Assembly (NCBI GenBank): GCA_018664265.1
Contig: JABJOR010000029.1
Span: 1-6,891, forward strand
From: Rhodospirillales bacterium
GTDB lineage: Bacteria; Pseudomonadota; Alphaproteobacteria; Rhodospirillales; Casp-alpha2
DNA: 6,891 nucleotides
Reading direction: 5' to 3'
Every line of letters begins with the position of its first letter. Position 1 is the stretch's first letter. Below the pieces are notes generated by a model, which was not told the origin of the DNA, made no database searches, and saw only the letters and a list, made by a program, of their open reading frames with translations. Shown here one piece after another: positions 1 to 6,209 of this stretch. A program made the translations under genes and the position numbers.

Positions 1-995
1 CTACGCACCGGTGACCGGTCAAGCCAAGGCAGAATGAACAACACGCCAATCGCCGCGAACATCGCCAGCACGCCCATCAGCTTGTCGGGCACCGCGCGCA
101 GGATTGCGTAGAACGGCAGGAAGTACCATTCAGGAACAATGTGCGCTGGCGTGACCATGGCATTGGCCTTGATATAGTTATCCGGCTCGCCAAAGAAGTT
201 CGGGGCGTAGAATACGAAACCAAGGAAGAAGATCATTAACACACCCAGACCGAACAAATCCTTGATGGTATAGTAAGGATGGAACGGAATAGTGTCTTCC
301 GGCTCACGCTTTTCAACACCCAACGGGTTGTTGGAACCATGAATATGCAACGCCCAAATATGCACAATAACCAGACCGCAAAGAACAAACGGTAACAGGT
401 AGTGCAGCGAGAAGAAGCGGTTCAGGGTTGGGTTATCAACCGAGAAGCCACCCCAAAGCAGAGTTACAATTGAATCCCCGACAATAGGAATAGCCGAAAA
501 CAGGTTGGTGATAACGGTAGCACCCCAGAAGCTCATCTGGCCCCAAGGAAGGACGTAACCCATGAATGCTGTTGCCATCATGGCAAGCAAGATAAGGACA
601 CCGATGATCCACAGCAATTCGCGTGGCTGCTTGTAGGAACCGTAATACATGCCACGGAACATGTGGATGTAGACGCAGATAAAGAACATGGAGCCGCCAT
701 TCATATGAACGTAGCGGATTAACCAGCCATAGTTCACGTCGCGCATGATGCGCTCGACAGATTCAAAGGCATAATCCACATGCGCTGTATAGTGCATGGC
801 AAGGAAAATACCGGTGACAATCATGATACCCAGAATAATTCCGGCCAGAGAGCCGAAGTTCCACCAGTAATTCAGATTACGGGGAGCGGGGTAGTTTGTA
901 CCCAGAGAGTTGTCCAGAAAGCTGAAGACCGGAAGACGGTGTTCAACCCATTTCAGGACCGGGTTTTTCAATTCGAGAGTAGATGGTGCAGACAT
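1..995 (-). CDS. petB: Cytochrome b subunit of the cytochrome bc1 complex (partial, C-terminus beyond left edge)
   Basis: This is the membrane subunit of ubiquinol:cytochrome c oxidoreductase (complex III). It binds hemes bL and bH and forms both quinone sites in the inner membrane. The frame is open from an ATG at 995 to the window edge, giving 331 codons; family members usually run to about 400 residues or more, so the last helices are missing. The four heme-ligand histidines appear as two pairs, each 14 residues apart: H97/H111 (in RYVHMNGGS...VYIHMFRG) and H198/H212 (in FSLHYLLPF...IVHIW). The Qo-site PEWY motif is at residues 288-291. The N-terminus is the usual amphipathic lead ([12 protein letters not shown]). 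The gene starts 11 bp after the petA stop. An AGGA Shine-Dalgarno sequence directly after the start of that stop codon lies 8 nt before the ATG, so the two genes are co-transcribed and probably coupled. Whether cytochrome c1 is separate or fused downstream cannot be seen. The family call is very secure. Confidence 0.97.
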   Translation of the reverse strand, partial: MSAPSTLELKNPVLKWVEHRLPVFSFLDNSLGTNYPAPRNLNYWWNFGSLAGIILGIMIVTGIFLAMHYTAHVDYAFESVERIMRDVNYGWLIRYVHMNGGSMFFICVYIHMFRGMYYGSYKQPRELLWIIGVLILLAMMATAFMGYVLPWGQMSFWGATVITNLFSAIPIVGDSIVTLLWGGFSVDNPTLNRFFSLHYLLPFVLCGLVIVHIWALHIHGSNNPLGVEKREPEDTIPFHPYYTIKDLFGLGVLMIFFLGFVFYAPNFFGEPDNYIKANAMVTPAHIVPEWYFLPFYAILRAVPDKLMGVLAMFAAIGVLFILPWLDRSPVR

Positions 996-1006
996 TTTCT
1001 GTTTCC

Positions 1007-1564
1007 TTACCCGATCTTGACGGTAGTATCTTCAAGGAACGCATAATCCGGAATCGATAGATTCTTCGGTGCGGGACCTTTGCGAATACGGCCTGAAGTA
1101 TCATAGTGGGAACCATGGCAGGGGCAGAACCACCCGCCGAATTCGCCTTCCGGCTCACCGGTTTTCTGGCCCAGCGGTATGCAACCCAGATGGGTGCAGA
1201 TACCGACCATGATCAGCCATTCAGGCTTCTCTACGCGGTCTGCATCGCTTTCTGGATCAATTAAATCCGTATTGCTGACGCCTTGGGCTTCTTCAATCTC
1301 GTCGCCTGTGCGGTGACGCACAAACACGGGTTTTCCGCGCCATACGACTGTGATGCTCTGGCCTTCCTCGATGGGAGACAGATCAACTTCAGTTGATGAA
1401 AGTGCCAATGTATCTTTGGCCGGGTTCATTGAATGAATGAACGGCCAGACGGCTAGTGCTGTGCCAAGACCACCAATGGTCGCAGTGGCAACAAGCAGGA
1501 AATCACGGCGGCCACTCTCGTCTTCGGTTGACGGATCGAGTGCTGCATTCGCAGGATTAGCCAT
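1007..1564 (-). CDS. petA: Ubiquinol-cytochrome c reductase Rieske iron-sulfur subunit
   Basis: This is the Rieske [2Fe-2S] subunit of complex III, which takes an electron from quinol at the Qo site of cytochrome b and passes it to cytochrome c1. The 185-residue length is normal for a proteobacterial Rieske protein. A twin-arginine motif ([10 protein letters not shown]19-R20) precedes a single hydrophobic segment at about residues 22-43, the uncleaved Tat signal-anchor typical of the family. The cluster motifs are CTHLGC (123-128) and CPCHGSHYD (147-155). By homology C123, H125, C147 and H150 bind the cluster, and C128 and C149 form the stabilising disulfide. The ATG is preceded by a purine-rich GAAGGGGG stretch 5-6 nt upstream, which supports this start. 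It is the first gene of the pet operon, and petB follows after 11 bp. Its promoter must lie in the divergent region to its right, but I could not pick a convincing one on this strand. Confidence 0.98.
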   Translation of the reverse strand: MANPANAALDPSTEDESGRRDFLLVATATIGGLGTALAVWPFIHSMNPAKDTLALSSTEVDLSPIEEGQSITVVWRGKPVFVRHRTGDEIEEAQGVSNTDLIDPESDADRVEKPEWLIMVGICTHLGCIPLGQKTGEPEGEFGGWFCPCHGSHYDTSGRIRKGPAPKNLSIPDYAFLEDTTVKIG

Positions 1565-1702
1565 TAAAACCCCCTTCTATGTCCGGGTTGCATGGTTGAT
1601 TACAAATCGTTACACGGGTCATCTTTAAAACCCAAAATAAAACGCGGGATGCCTGATATGTCTGTTTGTCGGGTAATGCCCGAGCATGCAGATATATGTT
1701 TC

Positions 1703-1715
1703 CCCACGCAGTGGG
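1703..1715. repeat. Perfect 5-bp inverted repeat with 3-nt spacer (CCCAC-GCA-GTGGG)
   Basis: CCCAC at 1703-1707 is mirrored by GTGGG at 1711-1715. It lies about 140 bp upstream of the petA start. A related but shorter inverted pair, CCAC...GTGG with a 6-nt spacer, occurs at 1758-1771. Either could be an operator or chance. No run of T follows the first, so it does not look like a terminator. Confidence 0.4.
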
Positions 1716-1763
1716 TCGGTATACTGCAAAATCTCTGGGATTGAAAGGGGTAAGGTGCCACAA

Positions 1764-1795
1764 TTGCGTGGTTTTTTAATTCAGGGATTTATACT
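1764..1795 (+). promoter_or_regulatory. Candidate sigma-70-type promoter for the VOC-trmL run
   Basis: TATACT at 1790-1795 matches the TATAAT -10 consensus at five of six positions and lies about 44 bp before the VOC start codon. The best -35-like hexamer upstream is TTGCGT at 1764-1769, but the spacer is 20 bp, longer than the usual 16-18. The -10 element is therefore plausible while the pairing is weak. No extended -10 TGn is present. Confidence 0.3.
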
Positions 1796-1819
1796 AAACA
1801 ACTCGGTTATTCCGGGATT
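1779..1819 (+). repeat. Imperfect 11-bp direct repeat, ATTC(A/C)GGGATT, 30 bp apart
   Basis: The copies at 1779-1789 and 1809-1819 agree at 10 of 11 positions and start exactly 30 bp apart, about three helical turns. The left copy abuts the candidate TATACT -10 box. The core GGGATT occurs a third time on the same strand at 1737-1742. This arrangement could be a binding site for a dimeric regulator, but the repeat is short enough that chance is possible. Confidence 0.4.
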
Positions 1820-1838
1820 CGATAAAAGGGCGTAATAA

Positions 1839-2222
1839 ATGTTCTCACATGTGACTATCGGTACTAATGATATGAAGCAAGCAAGACAGTTCTATGATGC
1901 CACTCTGGCAACTATTGGACATGTTCATTTCGCTGATTATGAAGGTGTAGCAACGGGTTACGGGACGGGTGAGGGCAACCAAACCTGGTTGATGGCACCC
2001 TTTGACGAGCAACCAGCCAGCGTTGGCAATGGCATGATGATAGGCTTCCTCGCCCCTGACAGAGCGTCCGTAGATGCTTTTTACGTGGCTGCCATGGCAA
2101 ATGGTGGCACAGACGAAGGCGGGCCGGGATTGAGGCCACATTATCACGCTGATTACTATGCAGCTTATATGCGCGATTCGGACGACAACAAGCTCTGCGT
2201 TGTGTGTCATAAACCGGAATAA
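1839..2222 (+). CDS. VOC (glyoxalase/bleomycin-resistance fold) family protein
   Basis: This is a 127-residue single-domain cytosolic protein of the vicinal oxygen chelate superfamily, whose members include glyoxalase I, dioxygenases and fosfomycin or bleomycin resistance proteins. The substrate here is unknown. The N-terminal beta-alpha unit (HVTIGTNDMKQARQFYDATL, residues 4-23) supplies the first possible metal ligand, H4. The second half has LRPHYHADYYAAYMRD (98-113) followed by DDNKLCVVCH (115-124). At residue 120, where many VOC enzymes carry a metal-binding glutamate in the last strand, there is cysteine. This may mark a subfamily with altered metal chemistry rather than a defect. An AAAAGGG Shine-Dalgarno sequence ends 8 nt before the ATG, which fixes the start. 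It is the first gene of the plus-strand run and ends 9 bp before trmL. The fold is secure; the reaction is not. Confidence 0.9.
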   Translation: MFSHVTIGTNDMKQARQFYDATLATIGHVHFADYEGVATGYGTGEGNQTWLMAPFDEQPASVGNGMMIGFLAPDRASVDAFYVAAMANGGTDEGGPGLRPHYHADYYAAYMRDSDDNKLCVVCHKPE

Positions 2223-2231
2223 TATGTACCA

Positions 2232-2690
2232 ATGACTATTCGATTAGCCCTTTATGAGCCAGATATTCCACAAAACACAGGATCGATTTTGCGAACTGCT
2301 GCCTGTTTGGGGGTAGGAGTGGATATAATTGAGCCCTGCGGGTTTGTGTGGGATGAAAAGCGCATGCGCCGGGCCGGGATGGATTATCTCGATAAGGTGG
2401 ATTTAAAGCGCCATGCCTCGTGGCAGGACTTTCAAAGCAATCACACAGAAGGGCGAATCGTTCTGCTGACCACGAAGGGTGCTGTGCCACACACAGAATT
2501 TGCCTATCAGGCTGGGGATATCTTGCTGCTGGGTCGAGAAAGTGCTGGGGTGCCGGATGATGTTCATAATAGTGTTGATGCACGGGTGATTGTGCCAGTG
2601 GCTAGTGGCATGCGCTCACTGAATGTCGCTGTTACCGCCGGGGTTGTTCTGGGGGAAGCCTTGCGTCAGGTCGGAGGATTTCCCGCGTGA
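2232..2690 (+). CDS. trmL: tRNA (cytidine(34)-2'-O)-methyltransferase TrmL (SPOUT family)
   Basis: TrmL methylates the ribose 2'-OH of the wobble nucleotide (C34 or cmnm5U34) of tRNA-Leu isoacceptors using S-adenosylmethionine. At 152 residues it is the usual length for this minimal SPOUT enzyme, which acts as a dimer in the cytosol. Visible signatures are YEPDIPQNTGSILRTAA (8-24), which contains conserved N15 and R21; KRMRRAGMDY (43-52); GRESAGVPDD (101-110); and the trefoil-knot/SAM-binding segment GMRSLNVAVTAGVVLGEALRQ (126-146). The ATG has no clear Shine-Dalgarno sequence. It sits 9 bp after the VOC stop, so initiation probably depends on upstream translation. A three-codon mini-ORF (ATG at 2224, stop at 2233-2235) ends across this start codon. 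The gene end overlaps the next gene by 4 bp (GTGA). The family call is very secure. Confidence 0.96.
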   Translation: MTIRLALYEPDIPQNTGSILRTAACLGVGVDIIEPCGFVWDEKRMRRAGMDYLDKVDLKRHASWQDFQSNHTEGRIVLLTTKGAVPHTEFAYQAGDILLLGRESAGVPDDVHNSVDARVIVPVASGMRSLNVAVTAGVVLGEALRQVGGFPA

Positions 2691-3517
2691 GCTACCCTGA
2701 AATCCCCTTTGCAGATGTTGAAGATTTAATCCGTGAGACTGCAGAGCTAGACATTTTGCCGCACTTTCGAAATTTATCGGAAAGCCAGGTGCAGGAGAAA
2801 TCTCCCGGCGATGTGGTGACCGTTGCCGATATGGCGGCGGAATTTCGCCTAAGCAAGGGCTTGAGCAAAATGTTGCCCGGATCAAACATTGTCGGCGAGG
2901 AAATGACCTATAAAGATGAAGATGTCCTCAAGCGATTTGAAGGGGATGCTCCGGTTTGGGTGATTGACCCTCTGGATGGCACTGGAAACTTTGCAAACGG
3001 GAATCCGGCCTTCGCGGTTATGGTATCTTTAATTGTTCGAGGGCGCACCTGTGCAGGTTGGATTTTTGATCCTCTTGGCGAACGTATGGCTGTTGGCGAA
3101 ATTGGTGGCGGCAGCCAGTTAAATGGTGAGCGGCTGGATATTGCAAAAGCGCCTGCGCCAGAAAAAATGCATGGTGGAATTTTGACCAAATTCCTGCCGG
3201 ATGATTTACGCGATACGGCTGAATCCTCAAAAGCATTATTTTCAGAAATTTCAGCCACCATGTGCGCCGGACACGAATACCTTTCCATGTTGAACGGCGA
3301 TAAGCACTTTGTTCTGTATTATCGAACCCTGCCCTGGGATCATGCGGCAGGGTCTTTGTTATATCAGGAAGCTGGAGGATACGCGGTGCGGTTGGATGGT
3401 TCTGTGTTTCAACCGACAGATGGTCGCTTTGGCTTGTTGGAAGCGACTGATCCTGATACATGGCGCATTGTTCACGATCTTGTTGTTCCCAGTGTTTCAC
3501 TTATAGAAATGGCGTAG
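2687..3517 (+). CDS. Inositol monophosphatase family phosphatase
   Basis: This is a 276-residue cytosolic Mg-dependent, Li-sensitive-type phosphatase. The hallmark residues are present: DVVTVAD (42-48); GEE (70-72) with metal ligand E71; WVIDPLDGTGNF (91-102) with D94 and D97; and PWDHAAGSLLYQEAGG (216-231) with the final ligand D218. These correspond by homology to the three-metal site of human IMPase. The family covers inositol-1-phosphatase, histidinol-phosphatase (HisN) and PAP phosphatases. The sequence alone does not fix the substrate, and no histidine or sulfate genes lie nearby. The GTG start is supported by a strong GGAGG Shine-Dalgarno sequence (2673-2677), 9 nt upstream, inside the end of trmL. 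The GTG overlaps the trmL TGA stop as GTGA. It is followed after 5 bp by a small membrane-protein gene. Confidence 0.93.
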   Translation: MSYPEIPFADVEDLIRETAELDILPHFRNLSESQVQEKSPGDVVTVADMAAEFRLSKGLSKMLPGSNIVGEEMTYKDEDVLKRFEGDAPVWVIDPLDGTGNFANGNPAFAVMVSLIVRGRTCAGWIFDPLGERMAVGEIGGGSQLNGERLDIAKAPAPEKMHGGILTKFLPDDLRDTAESSKALFSEISATMCAGHEYLSMLNGDKHFVLYYRTLPWDHAAGSLLYQEAGGYAVRLDGSVFQPTDGRFGLLEATDPDTWRIVHDLVVPSVSLIEMA

Positions 3518-3522
3518 AATAT

Positions 3523-3849
3523 ATGTTTATCCGACTATGGCGAGGCGAGTTACCTTTGTGGAAAACCTTCTGGTTGTTCGGAGGTTTAGGTGGCGGGCTT
3601 TTTTTAACAGTCTTGTCGACCATGCTGGCGTTAACCGACGTTCCTGATGATGCCACTGCTTACGCTATTCTCTTTGCTTTTATGATTGTGGTTTTATATC
3701 TGGCATTGATTTGTGTCGCCATATGGCGCGCCGCCACAAAATTTCAGGGCAATCCGACATATAAGGTGCTCTCGAAGCTTGCTGTAGCTGCTTTTGGTGC
3801 GAGCATTTTCATACTTGTAGCCGGTGTTTTGTTTGTCGAAATCCATTGA
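3523..3849 (+). CDS. Hypothetical three-helix membrane protein
   Basis: I do not recognise a named family. The 108-residue protein begins with a basic, tryptophan-rich amphipathic stretch (MFIRLWRGELPLWKTFW). Three predicted membrane helices follow, at about residues 15-37, 45-68 and 84-105. Helix 1 has a glycine patch (GGLGGG, 20-25), and a charged loop between helices 2 and 3 includes WRAATKFQGNP (68-78). There is no signal-peptidase site, no catalytic motif and no cysteine pair. I chose the ATG 5 bp after the phosphatase stop. The in-frame ATG at 3460 would add 21 residues that do not look membrane-lead-like and would sit inside the phosphatase gene. The Shine-Dalgarno sequence is weak, so translation is probably coupled to the upstream gene. 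The next gene follows after 13 bp. The position in the operon suggests co-expression, not a specific function. Confidence 0.8.
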   Translation: MFIRLWRGELPLWKTFWLFGGLGGGLFLTVLSTMLALTDVPDDATAYAILFAFMIVVLYLALICVAIWRAATKFQGNPTYKVLSKLAVAAFGASIFILVAGVLFVEIH

Positions 3850-3862
3850 GGGAGAAACGCTT

Positions 3863-4348
3863 ATGAATACGATTGGTGATGATGCTACATTGGAAGGCGG
3901 TTGCACGTGTGGTGAAGTGCGCTACCACCTGACAAGCAAGCCGATGTTTGTGCATTGCTGTCATTGTACATGGTGCCAGCGTGGAACTGGCGCTTCTTTT
4001 GCTCTGAATGCAATGATCGAAACAGACCGGGTTGTTTTAACGCAAGGTGTTACTGAATTGGTGGATACGCCTTCACCCAGCGGCAAAGGCCAAAAGATCG
4101 TGCGATGCCCCAAATGTCGTGTAGCTGTTTGGAGCCATTACGCCGGTGCAGGTGATCTTGTCAGTTTTATCCGTGTCGGAACACTGGATGATGCAAGCCT
4201 ACTACCCCCGGATATTCATATTTATACCAGCACAAAACAACCATGGGTTACCTTGTCAGAGAACATTCCAGCCGTTGAAGAATTCTATGATCGGAATGAT
4301 TACTGGCCTGAAGAAAGTTTGACCCGTTTGGGAACGTTATTTAGTTAG
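3863..4348 (+). CDS. GFA / CENP-V domain zinc-binding protein
   Basis: This is a 161-residue protein of the Gfa-like superfamily, originally named after a Paracoccus glutathione-dependent formaldehyde-activating enzyme. The enzymatic role of most members is unproven. Zinc-binding cysteines are seen as GGCTCGEVRY (C14, C16), CCHCTWCQRGTG (C32, C33, C35, C38) and RCPKC (C82, C85). The C-terminal part has the family pattern HIYTSTKQPWVTL (119-131) and a YWPEESL ending. I chose the ATG at 3863 because a GAGGGAG Shine-Dalgarno sequence lies 8 nt upstream and the conserved domain starts at once. The upstream in-frame ATG at 3824 would overlap the membrane-protein gene. It is the last gene of the plus run. 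Its TAG stop overlaps the stop of the convergent DinB-like gene. Together with the VOC gene it could hint at aldehyde or thiol metabolism, but that is speculative. Confidence 0.9.
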   Translation: MNTIGDDATLEGGCTCGEVRYHLTSKPMFVHCCHCTWCQRGTGASFALNAMIETDRVVLTQGVTELVDTPSPSGKGQKIVRCPKCRVAVWSHYAGAGDLVSFIRVGTLDDASLLPPDIHIYTSTKQPWVTLSENIPAVEEFYDRNDYWPEESLTRLGTLFS

Positions 4349-4905
4349 CGCCAAATCTTACCTTCATCGAATTTGAGCGCTTTAAAGTCCTGTTCCCTCA
4401 GGGCTTGTTCGCGTTTATGTCCCAGGAAAAATTCATCCAGTTGGGGTGGTGCAACGTTCGTTCCGGCGAGCATGGCATGCACCTGGCCACGGTGGTGGAT
4501 TTGATGCTGGAGGAGATGGAGCAGAATGCGCGAAAATGGCTCAGTTTGAATCCAGCCATTTCGTGGCATGTCGATCATGTTTGGGAGCCTGGCTTCATTT
4601 AGGCCTTCACACACAGCAATCAATCGACGATCAACAGCACGTTGTTCTTTCTCGATGTCGGCCAATGATTGATATGGATTTTCCGGATCATACGCAGCAG
4701 CGCCAATGCAGTTTCCTTCTAGGGCGCTGACATAATACCAATCCACGGTCAGGTTGTGATTAAGCGTTTGAATAATTGTCGGGAAAAAATTTGTGCGCTG
4801 TGCCGATAATTCTTCGCTGGATAATTCTGCACATGCAGAAAGAAGTCGATAATTGGCCCATGCGTTATTGTAAGCTTGTGCACGGAAGTAAGGAGTATCA
4901 GTCAC
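4345..4905 (-). CDS. DinB-like (DinB/YfiT four-helix metalloprotein) family protein
   Basis: This protein of about 186 residues has a DinB/YfiT-type four-helix bundle. The superfamily includes bacillithiol or mycothiol S-transferases and many members of unknown role. Counted from the GTG at 4905, the N-terminal YFRAQAYNNAWANYRLL (6-22) is typical. H50 (in TLNHNLTVDWYY) together with H134 and H138 (in LLQHQIHHRGQ) make the usual three-histidine metal site. I preferred the GTG start because it overlaps the cca stop as GTGA and the family domain begins immediately. A weak GGAA lies 8 nt upstream. An in-frame ATG at 4932 would add 9 residues, and a TTG at 4953 would add 16. It is the last gene of the minus run, and its TAA overlaps the stop of the convergent GFA gene. 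The name does not imply a DNA-damage role. The substrate is unknown. Confidence 0.86.
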   Translation of the reverse strand: MTDTPYFRAQAYNNAWANYRLLSACAELSSEELSAQRTNFFPTIIQTLNHNLTVDWYYVSALEGNCIGAAAYDPENPYQSLADIEKEQRAVDRRLIAVCEGLNEARLPNMIDMPRNGWIQTEPFSRILLHLLQHQIHHRGQVHAMLAGTNVAPPQLDEFFLGHKREQALREQDFKALKFDEGKIWR

Positions 4906-6209
4906 AGGAATGATTCCAGCTTTTTCAGGCATGCATCCCGGTCCGGAGTGCAATCATTGTCTATCCACCAATCTCTGGCTTGATCGAGCAGTGCACCGAG
5001 TTTCGGGCCTTCCTGAATGCCAAGGCCCATCAGATCTTCGCCACTGATGGGGAAGGTCGGCTTTTCCCAAGTGGTAATCATTTCCATGAGTGCCAGCCAT
5101 GCTGCTTTGCGATCCTTTGGAAGGTTGGCATCATCACCTGTTTCACGAGCCCAGGTCATCAGACACTGGTCAGTGAAAAGATCAATGCCAATTTTATAGA
5201 GTTGGCGAATATGGCCAGCGGATGGAGCCATTGGATCAGGTTCTGGAAATTCAGTAAGGTTTATAAGACGGTTCTTTTCTGCGTTGCTGAGTCGCCAACG
5301 TGAGGCAATGCCTTTTGCAGTGATTGCTGTGGTGTCTGCTGGCAACAAGATCGCGAGATTTCGTATGGGATCGATTTCAATGCCATCCAGTTGCATGGCT
5401 GTCGTGCAAAGCCAGTTCAGCGCGCGTAAATCGCCAAACTTGCTGGCTTCCGGCAAGACCTCTTTCAAAACTTTTTCGCCATTCATCAGAATCAATGTAT
5501 CGGGCGCATTGTTTGCTGACAGTATCTTCAGCATTTCATCTCGAACCCGTTCCCCGGATAAGCTTTTAAGATTGCCTGCTGCCAGTCGGCAAGCAGCCAA
5601 AGCCTCGCGGCTGATGGGCGGGCGCCCGTGACTGGTGTGAAAACGAAAGAAGCGTAGAATCCGAAGATAATCTTCTGCAATGCGATCCGACGGCTTGCGG
5701 ATGAATATTACTTTTCCATAAGCAAGGTCAGAAAGCCCATTGAACGGATCGTATACGCTGCCGTTGCGTGTGGCGCTCATGGCATTGATGGTGAAGTCAC
5801 GTCTTCCGGCATCAACAACCCAGTCATTGCTAAAGGCGACTTCAGCGTGGCGGCCATCTGTTGCGACATCTTCTCGCAAAGTTGTGATTTCATAACTTTT
5901 GCTATTGATTACAGCAGTGATTGTGCCGTGCTCAATGCCTGTTGGAACAACTTTTATTCCGGCGGTTTCCAGCAAGCGCATGGCCTCATTGGGCTTTGCC
6001 GTGGTGGCGATGTCTACATCGTTAACTTTCCGTTTGGCTATGGCATCCCGAACACACCCGCCAACAAAGCGAGTCTCAAATCCTGCTATTTCCAAAATGT
6101 TAAAGATCGATTGAACGTCACTGTCTGTCATCCAGTCTTGCGGTTCAATCTGTCCGGTGGGCTCCAACTCCTTGACCTCAAAGGAGTACAGCTCTTTACG
6201 GTTTATCAC
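4902..6209 (-). CDS. cca: CCA tRNA nucleotidyltransferase
   Basis: Adds or repairs the 3'-terminal CCA of tRNAs from CTP and ATP without a nucleic-acid template. At 435 residues it is close to the usual bacterial class II length. The nucleotidyltransferase head shows GGCVRDA (50-56), the metal-binding DVDIATTA (64-71, carboxylates D64 and D66), the template-like region RRDFTINAMS (136-145), and RIAEDYLRILRFFRFH (176-191) followed by GERVRDEML in the RNA-binding neck. The chosen GTG start overlaps the TGA of the upstream DUF6111 gene as GTGA. Its Shine-Dalgarno sequence is weak. An in-frame ATG at 6131 would remove 26 residues, but no ribosome-binding site precedes it, and the upstream residues (EPQDWMTDSD) look like the usual lead into this domain. 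No second HD domain is visible. The gene overlaps the DinB-like gene downstream by 4 bp. Function is very secure; the start is less so. Confidence 0.95.
   Translation of the reverse strand: MINRKELYSFEVKELEPTGQIEPQDWMTDSDVQSIFNILEIAGFETRFVGGCVRDAIAKRKVNDVDIATTAKPNEAMRLLETAGIKVVPTGIEHGTITAVINSKSYEITTLREDVATDGRHAEVAFSNDWVVDAGRRDFTINAMSATRNGSVYDPFNGLSDLAYGKVIFIRKPSDRIAEDYLRILRFFRFHTSHGRPPISREALAACRLAAGNLKSLSGERVRDEMLKILSANNAPDTLILMNGEKVLKEVLPEASKFGDLRALNWLCTTAMQLDGIEIDPIRNLAILLPADTTAITAKGIASRWRLSNAEKNRLINLTEFPEPDPMAPSAGHIRQLYKIGIDLFTDQCLMTWARETGDDANLPKDRKAAWLALMEMITTWEKPTFPISGEDLMGLGIQEGPKLGALLDQARDWWIDNDCTPDRDACLKKLESFL

Larger units (their letters stand above)
1565..1838. promoter_or_regulatory. 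Divergent intergenic region between petA and the VOC gene
   Basis: This 274-bp stretch separates the leftward pet operon from the rightward VOC-trmL run and must hold the start signals for both. It contains no convincing gene. It carries a plus-strand TATACT box (1790-1795), a short perfect inverted repeat (1703-1715), an 11-bp imperfect direct repeat (1779-1789 and 1809-1819), and ribosome-binding sites at each end: GAAGGGGG for petA and AAAAGGG at 1824-1830 for the VOC gene. No tRNA or small-RNA fold was recognised. The regulatory role follows from the gene arrangement. The individual sites are only candidates. Confidence 0.7.

Noticed and set aside
1596..1609. TTGAT-containing sequence resembling an FNR/Anr half-site near petA
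   Set aside because: Only one half-site is present. The second half does not match ATCAA at the required 4-nt spacing.
1557..1763. 68-codon minus-strand open frame overlapping the petA start
   Set aside because: It fills the promoter region, has no recognisable domain, shows no convincing ribosome-binding site and ends inside petA. It is most likely a chance frame.
1758..1777. CCAC/GTGG mini-hairpin followed by six T, resembling an intrinsic terminator
   Set aside because: The stem is only 4 bp and no plus-strand gene lies upstream in the window to terminate. It is too weak to call.
1845..2232. Two overlapping antisense frames (121 and 106 codons) opposite the VOC gene
   Set aside because: Both are shadows of a secure coding region and no protein family is recognisable in either translation.
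3018..3500. 160-codon minus-strand open frame opposite the phosphatase gene
   Set aside because: It lies wholly antisense to a well-supported gene and its translation has no family-like pattern. It is a shadow of the real gene.
3460..3522. Upstream in-frame ATG extension of the three-helix membrane protein
   Set aside because: It would add 21 residues encoded inside the phosphatase gene, with no ribosome-binding site. The ATG at 3523 fits the operon spacing better.
4345..4905. Reading the DinB-like gene as an SOS or DNA-damage-response gene because of the family name
   Set aside because: The family is named after a Bacillus locus and is unrelated to DNA polymerase IV. No LexA-type box is seen nearby.
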